Assembly (NCBI RefSeq): GCF_025145285.1
Contig: NZ_CP102251.1
Location: 1,364,001-1,428,000 of the forward strand
Direction of reading: 5' to 3'
Length of the DNA: 64,000 bases
From: Alistipes onderdonkii
Lineage (GTDB): Bacteria > Bacteroidota > Bacteroidia > Bacteroidales > Rikenellaceae
Part shown: one piece after another, positions 36,881-45,372 of the stretch
Layout of the letters: each line of letters starts with the position of its first letter
Position numbering within the stretch: position 1 is the stretch's first letter
Translations under genes and position numbers: made by a program
Notes under the pieces: generated by a model
Seen by the model: only the letters and a program-made list of their open reading frames with translations
What the model was told of the DNA's origin: nothing
Database searches by the model: none

Positions 36881-37462
36881 ATGAAAAAAACAATCGCAAT
36901 CCTGGGATCGGCGTTGCTCCTCGCCGCATTCCCCGCGCAGGCGCAGCAGCCGCAAAGCGGATCGGCCGCGCAGGATACGGAGCAGGCGGCTCCCCTGAGC
37001 AGAGAGGAGCTGATGAGGATAGCCATCCGGCTTTCCGAAGAGAACGTAGCGGCCGGCGGAGGCCCCTTCGGCGCAGTCATCGCCCGGGACGGCAGGGTCG
37101 TCGCCACCGGTGCCAACCGGGTCACGCCCGACTGCGACCCCACGGCACACGCCGAGGTGAGCGCCATCCGCGCCGCAGCAAAGAAACTGGGCACGTTCGA
37201 CCTGAGCGGCTGCGAAATCTACACCTCTTGCGAACCGTGCCCGATGTGCCTCGGGGCGATCTATTGGGCGCGGCTGGATCGGATGTACTACGGCAACGAC
37301 AAGCACGATGCCGCCAGGATCGGATTCGACGATGCGTTCATCTACCGGGAACTCTCGCTCAAACCCGCCGACCGGAAACTGAAATCGGCCGTCCTGCTGC
37401 CCGAAGAGGCGATCGCAGCCTTCGAAACCTGGGAAGCCAAGTCCGACAAGGTCGAATACTGA
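36881..37462 (+). CDS. Guanine deaminase-like protein with N-terminal signal peptide
   Basis: 193 residues from the ATG at 36881. The first ~22 residues (MKKTIAILGSALLLAAFPAQA) form a typical signal peptide, followed by a Gln/Ser-rich linker and then a complete cytidine/deoxycytidylate-deaminase fold. The zinc site is intact: His90 and Glu92 in TAHAEV and the Cys pair in SCEPCPMC. GGPFGAVI, ARDGRVVA, GAIYWARLDRMYYGND and the C-terminal GFDDAFIYREL match the small guanine deaminases (GuaD type) more closely than tRNA adenosine deaminases. GuaD is normally cytoplasmic, so a predicted periplasmic form is unusual. It is followed by a strong terminator. Deamination of purines or related compounds outside the cytoplasm is inference. 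Confidence 0.85.
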   Translation: MKKTIAILGSALLLAAFPAQAQQPQSGSAAQDTEQAAPLSREELMRIAIRLSEENVAAGGGPFGAVIARDGRVVATGANRVTPDCDPTAHAEVSAIRAAAKKLGTFDLSGCEIYTSCEPCPMCLGAIYWARLDRMYYGNDKHDAARIGFDDAFIYRELSLKPADRKLKSAVLLPEEAIAAFETWEAKSDKVEY

Positions 37463-37474
37463 CCCGGCAACCGG

Positions 37475-37520
37475 CCATGAAAGGGCTCCGGCGGAGGATT
37501 CCGCCGGAGCCCTTTCATGG
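37475..37520. terminator. Bidirectional terminator between deaminase and AraC-type regulator
   Basis: A perfect 21-bp inverted repeat (left arm starts CCATGAAAGGGCTCC) with loop GGAT sits between convergent stop codons. The outer CATGAAA/TTTCATG part provides T-runs on both strands. Confidence 0.85.
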
Positions 37521-37534
37521 ATATGCTTCGGCGA

Positions 37535-39268
37535 TCAGCCGCACTGCGCCTTGCGGAACTCCGAAGGCGTCATGCCGTACCGGTTCTTGAACAGGCGGTG
37601 AAACGACGAGAGGTTGGGAATCCCCGCCTCCTGTGCGATGGCATTGACCGTGTATTCGGGATAGCGGATCAGCAGGCGTGCGGCATACTCCATCCTCAGC
37701 CCGTTGAGATAACCCGCCAGGTTGGTGCCCGCACCGGCCTGGATAACCTGTGCGATCTGGTTTTTCGAAATGTTTATCAGCCGCATCAGGTCTTCGCGCG
37801 ACAGTCCGGGATTCAGGAAAAGCCGTTGCTCGTTGATCTTCCGGTCGAGCTGTTCGAAAAGCCTCATCGCCTTCCGGTCGTCCCCGTCCGAACCGTCGAC
37901 CGCACCGGAATCCCCCGTCACAGGGGCGGGAACGCAGCCAGTCCCCTCTTCCGTCTGCCCTCCGACATGCAGCAGGCGTTCCTTATAGGCGAGCAGTCCC
38001 GCCACGGTATCCACCATCGCCATGTTCTTGCGGCGGATCGTATACATGTAATAGCGGTTGCGCCACAACAGCACCGCCAACAGGAGCACGATGGCCAGCG
38101 CCGATACGAGCAGGATGCTGTGGATGCGGAGCCGCGCGGCCGTGGCCTGCAACTGCTGCTCCTTTTCATGCACGTCGTTGGCAATGGCCAGATCCATCGC
38201 AGCACTCAGCTGCTCGCGGCGCTTGAGGCTGTCGGTCAACACGGCCAGCCCTTCGAAATAGGCCGCAGCACGTTTGAAATCGCCGCGCGCCTCATATGCC
38301 CGCCCCAATGTCCGCTTTACGGACATCATGTGGTAATTGATCGTGTCCCCGTGCTCGATCAGGAAGCGCTCGCGCGGCTCGCAGAGCCGGATGGCCTCGT
38401 CGTAACGCCGCTGCCCCATCAGGTAGGGAATGACCAGGTAGTCGTCCTTGGTGTAGGCACCGCCGATGCGCACCCACTCCTGATAGGCCCGTTCCGCTTC
38501 ATCGTAACGCTTCAGCTGGCCGTACAGCACGGCACGCTGTGCCATCAGGGTCTTATGCTCCTTCTCGTACAGGCCGCCAATCGAGGGTACCCCCTCCGAA
38601 GAGCTCCCGATGACCCGTTCGAGGTCGTCCAACACCCCCACGGCCTCTTCCAAACGGCCGTCGCGCTGCAACAGGATCAGCAGCGTATTGTAATCGTAAC
38701 GCAGGTTGTCGTACTTGTATTTGTAATCCGCCCCTTCCATCAGGGCGATAGCATCCCGGATCAGCCCGTAGCCCCGCTCCTTATCCTCCTGATAACAGAG
38801 CATTTTGCCCATGTTGAACAGTGCGACCGACTCCATCGCCGTATCGTTGCAGGCGCGGGCCTTTCGGAGCAGCAGCTCGGTACACTCCGCCTGCCGCTCC
38901 TCGTCGTGGAGGCAATCGTAGGAGGAGATCATCCGGTGCAGGACGTCCATGTATTCCGCATCGCTTTTCCGCACCACATCGCTTTCGAACGCACGCCTGT
39001 AATAACGGAGCCCCTGGTGGTGGCGCCCCGTATTGAAATAGAGGTCGCCTTCGGCAATATCCAGCCGGTAGGGTTCGAGTATTTTCCGCTCGCGCATCCG
39101 TTCGATAATGCGCCGGGCCTTGCCGAAATCCGTAAAAGTATATTCGTAGAGATAATCTTCGGTGAGCAGGCTGTCCGGCAGCTCCTCCTCCGCAGCCGCA
39201 CGGGAACCCGACGCAAAGAGCAGGAGGCCGGCAAACAGGAACAGCCTTCTGAACGGCAAACAGACCAT
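37535..39268 (-). CDS. TPR-containing membrane-anchored AraC-type regulator
   Basis: 577 residues from the ATG at 39268, which gives a signal peptide (MVCLPFRRLFLFAGLLLFASG); further in-frame upstream codons overlap the promoter. TPR-like helical repeats fill about residues 30-370 (for example GDLYFNTGRHHQGLRYYRRAF and AVLYGQLKRYDEAERAYQEW). One TM segment follows (ILLVSALAIVLLLAVLLW), then a linker and a C-terminal AraC HTH (LMRLINISKNQIAQVI ... GIPNLSSFHRLFKNRYGM). The sensor would be periplasmic and the DNA-binding domain cytoplasmic, a layout known in Bacteroidota but with no kinase. It lies in the middle of the island that carries the three 34-bp elements and is the obvious candidate to bind them; that is inference. 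Confidence 0.88.
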   Translation of the reverse strand: MVCLPFRRLFLFAGLLLFASGSRAAAEEELPDSLLTEDYLYEYTFTDFGKARRIIERMRERKILEPYRLDIAEGDLYFNTGRHHQGLRYYRRAFESDVVRKSDAEYMDVLHRMISSYDCLHDEERQAECTELLLRKARACNDTAMESVALFNMGKMLCYQEDKERGYGLIRDAIALMEGADYKYKYDNLRYDYNTLLILLQRDGRLEEAVGVLDDLERVIGSSSEGVPSIGGLYEKEHKTLMAQRAVLYGQLKRYDEAERAYQEWVRIGGAYTKDDYLVIPYLMGQRRYDEAIRLCEPRERFLIEHGDTINYHMMSVKRTLGRAYEARGDFKRAAAYFEGLAVLTDSLKRREQLSAAMDLAIANDVHEKEQQLQATAARLRIHSILLVSALAIVLLLAVLLWRNRYYMYTIRRKNMAMVDTVAGLLAYKERLLHVGGQTEEGTGCVPAPVTGDSGAVDGSDGDDRKAMRLFEQLDRKINEQRLFLNPGLSREDLMRLINISKNQIAQVIQAGAGTNLAGYLNGLRMEYAARLLIRYPEYTVNAIAQEAGIPNLSSFHRLFKNRYGMTPSEFRKAQCG

Positions 39269-39298
39269 AGACGCGATAAAATAATAAGAATACAAGTA

Positions 39299-39306
39299 CA
39301 AATATA
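39299..39306 (-). promoter_or_regulatory. -7 box of the TPR/AraC regulator gene
   Basis: TATATTTG on the minus strand (TAnnTTTG), 30 bp before the ATG at 39268. No 34-bp element lies upstream of it. Confidence 0.55.
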
Positions 39307-39357
39307 TGAAAAATTCAGGGATATTCCCCTCGTGGCTCCGCCACAAAAATCCGCCCG

Positions 39358-39398
39358 GTGCAAAAACAAAATTGCCCGGCAGGCAAGTGCCGGGCAAT
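39358..39398 (-). terminator. Terminator after the leukocidin-like lipoprotein gene
   Basis: A perfect 10-bp stem (ATTGCCCGGC / GCCGGGCAAT) with an 8-nt loop is followed on the minus strand by TTTTGTTTTT. It lies 28 bp after the stop codon and separates this gene from the regulator gene. Confidence 0.85.
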
Positions 39399-39425
39399 CT
39401 TTCCGGGAAGATCCGCACCGCAGAC

Positions 39426-41210
39426 CTAAAAGGATCCTATGGCAAAATCGAACCCGGCATCCACGGAGGTCGTCTCCGCAAGCCGGATCTCGACCGTGCC
39501 GGGCGTATGGTAGGGGTCGAGCAGATCCGCCGAAGCGCCGAGCTTCACCTGCACCCTGTACCTGCCTGTCGGCAGTTCGATCGTCGCAGCCTTGCCTCGG
39601 AAGCTGCCCGGAATGGTATAATCGGGCGCCTTCGAGGTGCTGGAGCTCTCCTTCCATATCCTAATATCGGTCATATATTCCCGCCCCGTCTTCGTGTTGG
39701 CGAGTTCGAGCACGCCCTTCGGGATGCGGTTGGGCTTCAAAAGCGTCACCCGGAACGTCCGGTCGCCCTCGGGCACCGCATCGTCCCACGACGAAGTGGA
39801 GAAATCTGCCGCCGACGAATACCAGTGGTAGGATTCGTAGGTCGGCTTCACCCACACGCTCATGGCAAACTCCTTCGTATCGTTGTCCGCGGTCGAAGGC
39901 ACGTACCATATCCACGACTGATGGATCGTAAAGTCGCTCGATGCGATCGACGGCACGGAGGTGTATTTCTTCCCGCTCGAGGTATGAGGCCTGTTGTTGA
40001 CGTCGAACACGTAACCGACCTTCCCGCCGGGGCTGTTCTTGTTGATCGTAAGGTCGGAAACCGTCCGCGTTTCGGAGTTGTTCCAGCCGATGCTGCCGCT
40101 CAGCGTCCCGGAAACCTGCGGGTCTTTGCCCAGCATACCGCCGGAGATAGAGCCTCCGATACTCCACTGGAAGCCGCTCGAATAACTCGTGGATCCGATC
40201 GTGGTCTCGGGCACAGGAGTTCCCTGGCTGGGGAATTTAACCCCCGGAAGCACAGTGCCGTCGGTTGCGCAGAGGGAGTTGCTCACCTCAAACTTCTTCA
40301 GGTAGAAACCGCAAAGGTGCGACTTCACACCGCCGTGTTTTTTCGTCCACGAGCCGTTGTACATCTGGTCGTTGTGCACGGTGAATGTCCCCTCAACGAT
40401 ATAGTAGTCGCCCGCCGAGCTGCCGTTGGCCTGGAACGAGTAGAGCGGATAGACCGAATAGGCGACGTCGATCGTGCCCGAACGGGTCAGTTTGTCGGCC
40501 TTCGACGCCACGACATGCGCGAGCGTCTTGTCATTGAGGCACATCTGGTAGGTATGGTTGACGGTCTGGGGTGCGAACAACTTTTTGATGTCGTAATCCG
40601 CCCGGGTCGCCCCGCCCAAAAGAGAGGCGGAACTCTCCTCTGCGGCTGCGGCGTATTTATTGACCCAGCTGACGAACGTGTCGAGGAAGATGTTGCAACT
40701 CCCCTCGTCATCGTCATGGACGAAGTCATCGAGGAAATAATAATTCGCATTCTTATTGAACGCATACAGCAGGTGGTGATCCTCCCCGTTGTCGAGCCCC
40801 CCGTCCCCGGCATAACGGACTCCGTTCTCATCGCACCAGTCGCTGAGCTGCACATCGTCGGGATTCACGACGACGACCACTCCCCCGGCCCCGTAGACGC
40901 CGAGCAGTTTGTCCGTATTCGCGGCCACCTGATCCTGGGCGATCACCACCACCTTCAGGTCATCGGAAATCTCGCTTCCGGCATTCGTAAATCGCACGTT
41001 CAGCGCCGTCTGGAGGTAATCGGGCATCCGGCCGACGATCGCCGCCGGCAGTTCGACCTTTTCGTCCGAGGCCGTGACAGGGTCTGCGAGGCCCTCGCCT
41101 TCCTCGATATAAATTCTGTCGTCGTCATGGTCGGTGTCTTTCTCACACGACGAAAATGCGACTGCCGCTGCGGCAATCAGCGCCGCTGCAAATAAAATTT
41201 TCCGTTTCAT
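39426..41210 (-). CDS. Large lipoprotein with leukocidin-like putative pore-forming region
   Basis: 594 residues. The lipoprotein signal ends at AFSSC (Cys22) followed by EKDTDHDDD, an acidic stretch typical of surface export. The N-terminal ~200 residues contain an alpha/beta region (VVVIAQDQVAANTDKLLGVYG). The C-terminal half holds a Gly/Ser-rich amphipathic stretch at about 343-390 (FQWSIGGSISGGMLG then SGTLSGSIGWNNSE) and later Trp-rich strands (FTIHQSWIWYVPS, YESYHWYSSA). This pattern resembles the stem hairpin and rim of leukocidin/hemolysin-type beta-pore-forming toxins, but similarity is by pattern only and the family call is tentative. The gene lies 160 bp after the outer-membrane barrel gene on the same strand and ends with a strong terminator. 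Confidence 0.5.
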   Translation of the reverse strand: MKRKILFAAALIAAAAVAFSSCEKDTDHDDDRIYIEEGEGLADPVTASDEKVELPAAIVGRMPDYLQTALNVRFTNAGSEISDDLKVVVIAQDQVAANTDKLLGVYGAGGVVVVVNPDDVQLSDWCDENGVRYAGDGGLDNGEDHHLLYAFNKNANYYFLDDFVHDDDEGSCNIFLDTFVSWVNKYAAAAEESSASLLGGATRADYDIKKLFAPQTVNHTYQMCLNDKTLAHVVASKADKLTRSGTIDVAYSVYPLYSFQANGSSAGDYYIVEGTFTVHNDQMYNGSWTKKHGGVKSHLCGFYLKKFEVSNSLCATDGTVLPGVKFPSQGTPVPETTIGSTSYSSGFQWSIGGSISGGMLGKDPQVSGTLSGSIGWNNSETRTVSDLTINKNSPGGKVGYVFDVNNRPHTSSGKKYTSVPSIASSDFTIHQSWIWYVPSTADNDTKEFAMSVWVKPTYESYHWYSSAADFSTSSWDDAVPEGDRTFRVTLLKPNRIPKGVLELANTKTGREYMTDIRIWKESSSTSKAPDYTIPGSFRGKAATIELPTGRYRVQVKLGASADLLDPYHTPGTVEIRLAETTSVDAGFDFAIGSF

Positions 41211-41370
41211 CTTCCGGTTTCAATAAATTACAGTCCCTCGGGACGGGTTTCCGCGAAGCACGGCGGCAGGGGGCGGAGTGGAATGCCCCGGCCACCGCAA
41301 GGAGCGGGCGGACGGCTAAAAAACGTCCGGATTATATAAATGTATTCGAAAGGAGCGATGCCGCCGGCGT

Positions 41371-42000
41371 TCAGAATTTCCAGCCTACGGTCAGCGTAGC
41401 CACCCGGTTCGTCAGCTTATAGTCCCCGTCCTTGAGCAGGTCGGTACAGCCGATATGGTAGCGCAGATCCAGCACGAGGCCCATCTTGAATGTATAGGAG
41501 ATACCCACGGGAATTGAGAAATCGACGGAATTGAGTTCATCCTTCAGGTCTGCCGTCTCCTTATAAGACCCGCCGTCGAGCGTTGCGGATATTTTGTTCT
41601 TCGCGCTTACCAGGAACGACGGCTGAATGCCGGCCTTGAGCGCAAGGCCCTTCGTCACATAGAAGTTGGCCAACACGGGCACGTCGATATAGTTCAGCTT
41701 GAAATTGTTCTTGGTCGTCTGGTCTAACTCCGAGGTCTTGATGCTGAACTCGTTCTCGGCGCCTTTCTGCGCGAACAGCACGTCGGCCGAAACGGCCAGC
41801 CATTTCACGGCGCGGTACTCGGCAAAAGCACCGACCACCAGTCCGGTTCTCACTCCGGATATCTCATCGTTCTTTTCGTCATCGTCGGCATGAAGGTCTG
41901 CGACGGTAAAACCGACCCTGGGCCCGAACGTAAACTTTTTCTGCGCCGACACCGGCACGGCAACGAGGATGACGAGCAAAAGAAGGAGTACTTTTTTCAT
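41371..42000 (-). CDS. Small outer-membrane beta-barrel protein (PorT/OMP_b-brl family type)
   Basis: 209 residues with a signal peptide (MKKVLLLLLVILVAVPVSAQ). The rest is made of alternating amphipathic strands typical of an eight-stranded barrel (KFTFGPRVGFTVADL, GLVVGAFAEYRAVKWLAVSADVLFAQKG, YIDVPVLANFYVTKGLALKAGIQPSFLV, VATLTVGWKF) and ends in an aromatic residue, the usual outer-membrane assembly signal. The exact role is unknown. It has a consensus promoter (TTTG, 20 bp, TATCTTTG) and the third copy of the 34-bp element upstream, and is probably cotranscribed with the leukocidin-like lipoprotein gene 160 bp downstream. Confidence 0.87.
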   Translation of the reverse strand: MKKVLLLLLVILVAVPVSAQKKFTFGPRVGFTVADLHADDDEKNDEISGVRTGLVVGAFAEYRAVKWLAVSADVLFAQKGAENEFSIKTSELDQTTKNNFKLNYIDVPVLANFYVTKGLALKAGIQPSFLVSAKNKISATLDGGSYKETADLKDELNSVDFSIPVGISYTFKMGLVLDLRYHIGCTDLLKDGDYKLTNRVATLTVGWKF

Positions 42001-42084
42001 ACTTCGATTTGGATTAATGGGTTAATAGAATTTATAATGAAAAATAGACGTCCCGCAAAAACCGGAGTTTCAAAAAGGTTGGAA

Positions 42085-42116
42085 CAAAGATAGTCAGGGC
42101 ATCCCCTCCCGGCAAA
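42085..42116 (-). promoter_or_regulatory. Promoter of the outer-membrane barrel gene
   Basis: The minus strand carries TTTG (42113-42116), 20 bp, then TATCTTTG (42085-42092): a full match to the Bacteroidota -33/-7 consensus. It predicts a leader of about 75 nt. Confidence 0.75.
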
Positions 42117-42136
42117 ACCATACCGCGGGAAATGTA

Positions 42137-42170
42137 TCCCAGATTGTCGCCTTGTTGTATGAATTTATCC
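42137..42170 (-). promoter_or_regulatory. 34-bp element, copy C (upstream of the barrel gene)
   Basis: The plus strand reads TCCCAGATTGTCGCC, then TTGTTGT, ending TTTATCC. It matches copy A at 25 of 34 positions. The TCCC end faces the barrel-gene promoter at 44 bp from its -7 box. The rest of the 423-bp gap to GH115 (42171-42370) is GC-rich with nothing recognised. Confidence 0.7.
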
Positions 42171-42373
42171 GGATCACGGCATGGGCGACCGGGCGGGGCG
42201 GGACGAACCGGAAGGAAGGGGCAGGGCCGGAAGGAAGCGGTATCCCGGGTGCCCAGACACCCGCAAAAGAGGGCCGGCACCCGCCCGCGGCCCGAAGCCA
42301 GCACCCCGTGCAGCTGCCGATGCTGCCAAAAAAGTACATAATCCTGCCACGCGCCCTGTTTTCCGGCGCAAAA

Positions 42374-42405
42374 TTTCGGGCATTGCGGCGAAATTCCTAC
42401 CTTAG
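42374..42405 (+). promoter_or_regulatory. Probable promoter of GH115
   Basis: TTTC, 20 bp, then TACCTTAG: one mismatch in each of the Bacteroidota -33 and -7 elements, 18 bp before the GH115 ATG. Confidence 0.45.
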
Positions 42406-42423
42406 CAATGCAAACCGACACCC

Positions 42424-45369
42424 ATGAAACACTATATCCTTATGCTGTCGGCCCTCGTGGCCGTATCCGCAGGCCGCGCACAGGTGGCCGTACACGAAAA
42501 AAGCCCGAAAACCAAATACGCCTTCACCCTCGCTTCGCCCCGCCAGACGGCCGCGATCCTCTACGACGCATCCGACGCCGCGGTGGTGAAACGCGCGGCG
42601 GAGCTCTTCGCCGCCGACGTGGAGGCCGTAACGGGCCGATACCCGCGGGTGACCTCCGCGGCCGGGGAAACAGGCCCGGCGGTAATCGTCGGGACGGTCG
42701 GAGGCAGCGCCCTCATCCGCAGGCTGGCCGAAGCGGGGAAGATCGACACCGCCCCGCTCGAAGGCGCCTGGGAACGTTACCTGATCCAGACCGTCGCCAA
42801 TCCCCTGCCGGGCATCCGCAAAGCCCTCGTCATCGCGGGCAGCGACCGCCGCGGCGCGGCCTACGGGCTCTTCACGCTCTCGGAGCTGATCGGCGTATCC
42901 CCCTGGTACTGGTGGGCCGACGTCCCGGTGAAAAAACATGCGGCGCTCCATGTCGACGCCCCGCCGACCTACTCCCAGACGCCGTCGGTGCGCTACCGCG
43001 GCATCTTCCTCAACGACGAAGACTGGGGTCTGACGCCCTGGGCCTCGCAGACCTTCGAGCCCGAGCGCGGCAACATCGGCCCCAGAACCTACGCCAAGGT
43101 CTGCGAACTGCTGCTGCGCCTCAAGGCCAACTACCTCGCCCCGGCCATGCACCCCGTTTCCACCTCATTCAACCAAATCCCCGAAAACAAGCTCGTAGCC
43201 GACACGTTCGCCATCGTGATGGGATCGACCCACTGCGAACCGCTGCTGCTGAACACCGCCAGCGAATGGGATACCAAGACGATGGGGCCCTGGAACTACG
43301 ACAAGAACAAGGAGGGTATCAACCGCGTGCTCACGCAGCGCGTGCGCGAGAACAGCCCCTACGAGAACGTCTATACGCTGGCGCTGCGCGGCCTGCACGA
43401 CGGCGCCATGTCGACCACGCTGCCCATGCACGAAAAGGTGCGGATGCTCCAGCAGGCGCTGCTCGACCAGCGGCGAATCCTCGCCGAGAACATCGACCGA
43501 CCGGTCGAGACCGTCCCGCAGGCGTTCACACCCTACAAGGAGGTACTGGAGATCTATTCCAACGGGCTGGAACTGCCCGACGACATCACGATCGTCTGGC
43601 CGGACGACAACTACGGCTACATGAAACGTCTGAGCGGCGTGCGCGAGCAGCGGCGCACGGGGCGCTCCGGGGTCTACTACCATGTCTCCTACCTGGGCGT
43701 ACCGCACAGCTACCTCTGGTTCAGCACGACGCCCCCGTCGCTGATGTACGAAGAGCTGCGCAAGGCCTATGACACCACGGCCGACCGGCTGTGGCTGGTG
43801 AACTGCGGCGACCTGAAAGGCTCGGAGATGCAGGTTTCGCTCTTCCTCGACATGGCCTGGGACATCGGCCGCTTCACGGCCGACAACGTCGTGACCTACC
43901 CGGCACGCTGGCTGGCCGGCATCTTCGGCGAAGCGTACTACGACCGCCTCGAGGCGATGACCCGCGAACACCTGCGGCTGGCCTTCCCCCGCAAACCCGA
44001 ATACATGGGCTGGGGCTACCACTGGAACCGCTTCGACCACAACTGCGAGCAGCTTACCGACACCGATTTCTCGTTCACCAACTACGACGAGGCACAGCGG
44101 CGGCTGGAGGCCTACCGGCAGCTCGGCGCCCGGGCCGAAGCCCTGTTGCACGAGATCGGCGACGAAGCCCGCCCGGCTTTCTACCAGCTGGTCTACTACC
44201 CCCTGCGCGGCGCCGAACTGATGAACCGCATGACACTCGGCGGCCAGCGCAACCGCTGGTACGCACGCCAGGGCCGCGCGGCGACCAATGCCGTGCGCGA
44301 CGAGGTGCAGCGCTGCTACGACAGCCTGCAGGTCATCACCCGGGGGTACAACTCGCTGCTCGGCGGCAAATGGAACCACATGATGTCCATGCGCCAGAAC
44401 TACGACGGCGTGAGCGCCTATTTCAACCTGCCGCACCTGGCAACGCACGATGCCGCAGGCGCTCCCCGGCTGGCATTGCAGGTCGCAGGCGAGGACGTCA
44501 CGGGCGCCCGGGCCTTCCACGCCCTGCCTGCGTTCGACAACTACCTGCGCCGCACCTACCCCGTCGAGATATACAACCGGGGCGGCGGCACGCTCGCCTG
44601 GACGGCGCATGCCTCCGAACCCTGGGTCGTCCTGAGCAAATCCGCCGGAAAAACCGCCGACGAAGAGCGCATCACGGTGGGCATCGACTGGGAGAAAGCC
44701 CCCTCGGGGAACGCGGTGCCGGCCCAGATCGTCTTCCGCGCGGGTGAACAGTCCGAGAAGGTGCTCGTATCGCTCTTCAACCCCACCGCCCCGTCGCGCG
44801 CCGAGCTCCGCGGCATCTACGTCGAGAACAACGGCTGCGTCTCGATCCCCGCCGCAGGCTGCCACCGCGTCCGTGAAAGCGACCGAATCAAAATAACAGC
44901 CGTCGAAGACCTCGGCATCGAAGGCCCCGCGCTGCAGCTGGGCGACCCGACCGCCCCGCTCCAGATCTTCCGCAGCCGCGACGTCCCGTGCGCCGAATAC
45001 GACTTCTACGCCTTCGATGCCGGTTCGGTCGATGTCTACACCTACGTGCTGCCGACCTTCCCGCTCCACGCTGACCGCGATTTCCGCATCGGCGAAAACA
45101 CGAACACCGACACCAAGTACAGCGTCCAGATCGACGACGGGGCATTGGCCACCCCCTCCTCGTCGCACGTCGAATACTCGCAGGTGTGGTTCGAAAGCGT
45201 GCTGCGCAACTGCGCCGTCAACAAATCGACGCTCCACATCGACAAGCCGGGACGCCACACGCTGCGCATCCGCGTCGGCGACCCGGGCATCGTCCTACAA
45301 AAGATCGTCCTCGACTTCGGGGGCATGAAACGCTCTTACCTCGGCCCGCAATCGACCCTAATCGAATAA
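42424..45369 (+). CDS. GH115 alpha-glucuronidase family protein
   Basis: 981 residues with a signal peptide (MKHYILMLSALVAVSAGRAQ). The N-terminal alpha/beta domain (AAVVKRAAELFAADVEAVTG ... RRGAAYGLFTLSELIGVSPWYWWADVP) leads into the barrel with RYRGIFLNDEDWGLTPWA, NYLAPAMHPVS, VMGSTHCEPLLLN and WPDDNYGYMKRL, all characteristic of GH115; a helical domain and a C-terminal beta-sandwich follow. The family removes glucuronic or 4-O-methylglucuronic acid from xylan side chains, and some members act on arabinogalactan. The GH43 gene starts 3 bp after the stop, so the two are cotranscribed. In this rhamnosidase-rich locus the target may be a rhamnose-capped glucuronosyl side chain; that is inference. 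Confidence 0.93.
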   Translation: MKHYILMLSALVAVSAGRAQVAVHEKSPKTKYAFTLASPRQTAAILYDASDAAVVKRAAELFAADVEAVTGRYPRVTSAAGETGPAVIVGTVGGSALIRRLAEAGKIDTAPLEGAWERYLIQTVANPLPGIRKALVIAGSDRRGAAYGLFTLSELIGVSPWYWWADVPVKKHAALHVDAPPTYSQTPSVRYRGIFLNDEDWGLTPWASQTFEPERGNIGPRTYAKVCELLLRLKANYLAPAMHPVSTSFNQIPENKLVADTFAIVMGSTHCEPLLLNTASEWDTKTMGPWNYDKNKEGINRVLTQRVRENSPYENVYTLALRGLHDGAMSTTLPMHEKVRMLQQALLDQRRILAENIDRPVETVPQAFTPYKEVLEIYSNGLELPDDITIVWPDDNYGYMKRLSGVREQRRTGRSGVYYHVSYLGVPHSYLWFSTTPPSLMYEELRKAYDTTADRLWLVNCGDLKGSEMQVSLFLDMAWDIGRFTADNVVTYPARWLAGIFGEAYYDRLEAMTREHLRLAFPRKPEYMGWGYHWNRFDHNCEQLTDTDFSFTNYDEAQRRLEAYRQLGARAEALLHEIGDEARPAFYQLVYYPLRGAELMNRMTLGGQRNRWYARQGRAATNAVRDEVQRCYDSLQVITRGYNSLLGGKWNHMMSMRQNYDGVSAYFNLPHLATHDAAGAPRLALQVAGEDVTGARAFHALPAFDNYLRRTYPVEIYNRGGGTLAWTAHASEPWVVLSKSAGKTADEERITVGIDWEKAPSGNAVPAQIVFRAGEQSEKVLVSLFNPTAPSRAELRGIYVENNGCVSIPAAGCHRVRESDRIKITAVEDLGIEGPALQLGDPTAPLQIFRSRDVPCAEYDFYAFDAGSVDVYTYVLPTFPLHADRDFRIGENTNTDTKYSVQIDDGALATPSSSHVEYSQVWFESVLRNCAVNKSTLHIDKPGRHTLRIRVGDPGIVLQKIVLDFGGMKRSYLGPQSTLIE

Positions 45370-45372
45370 CTT

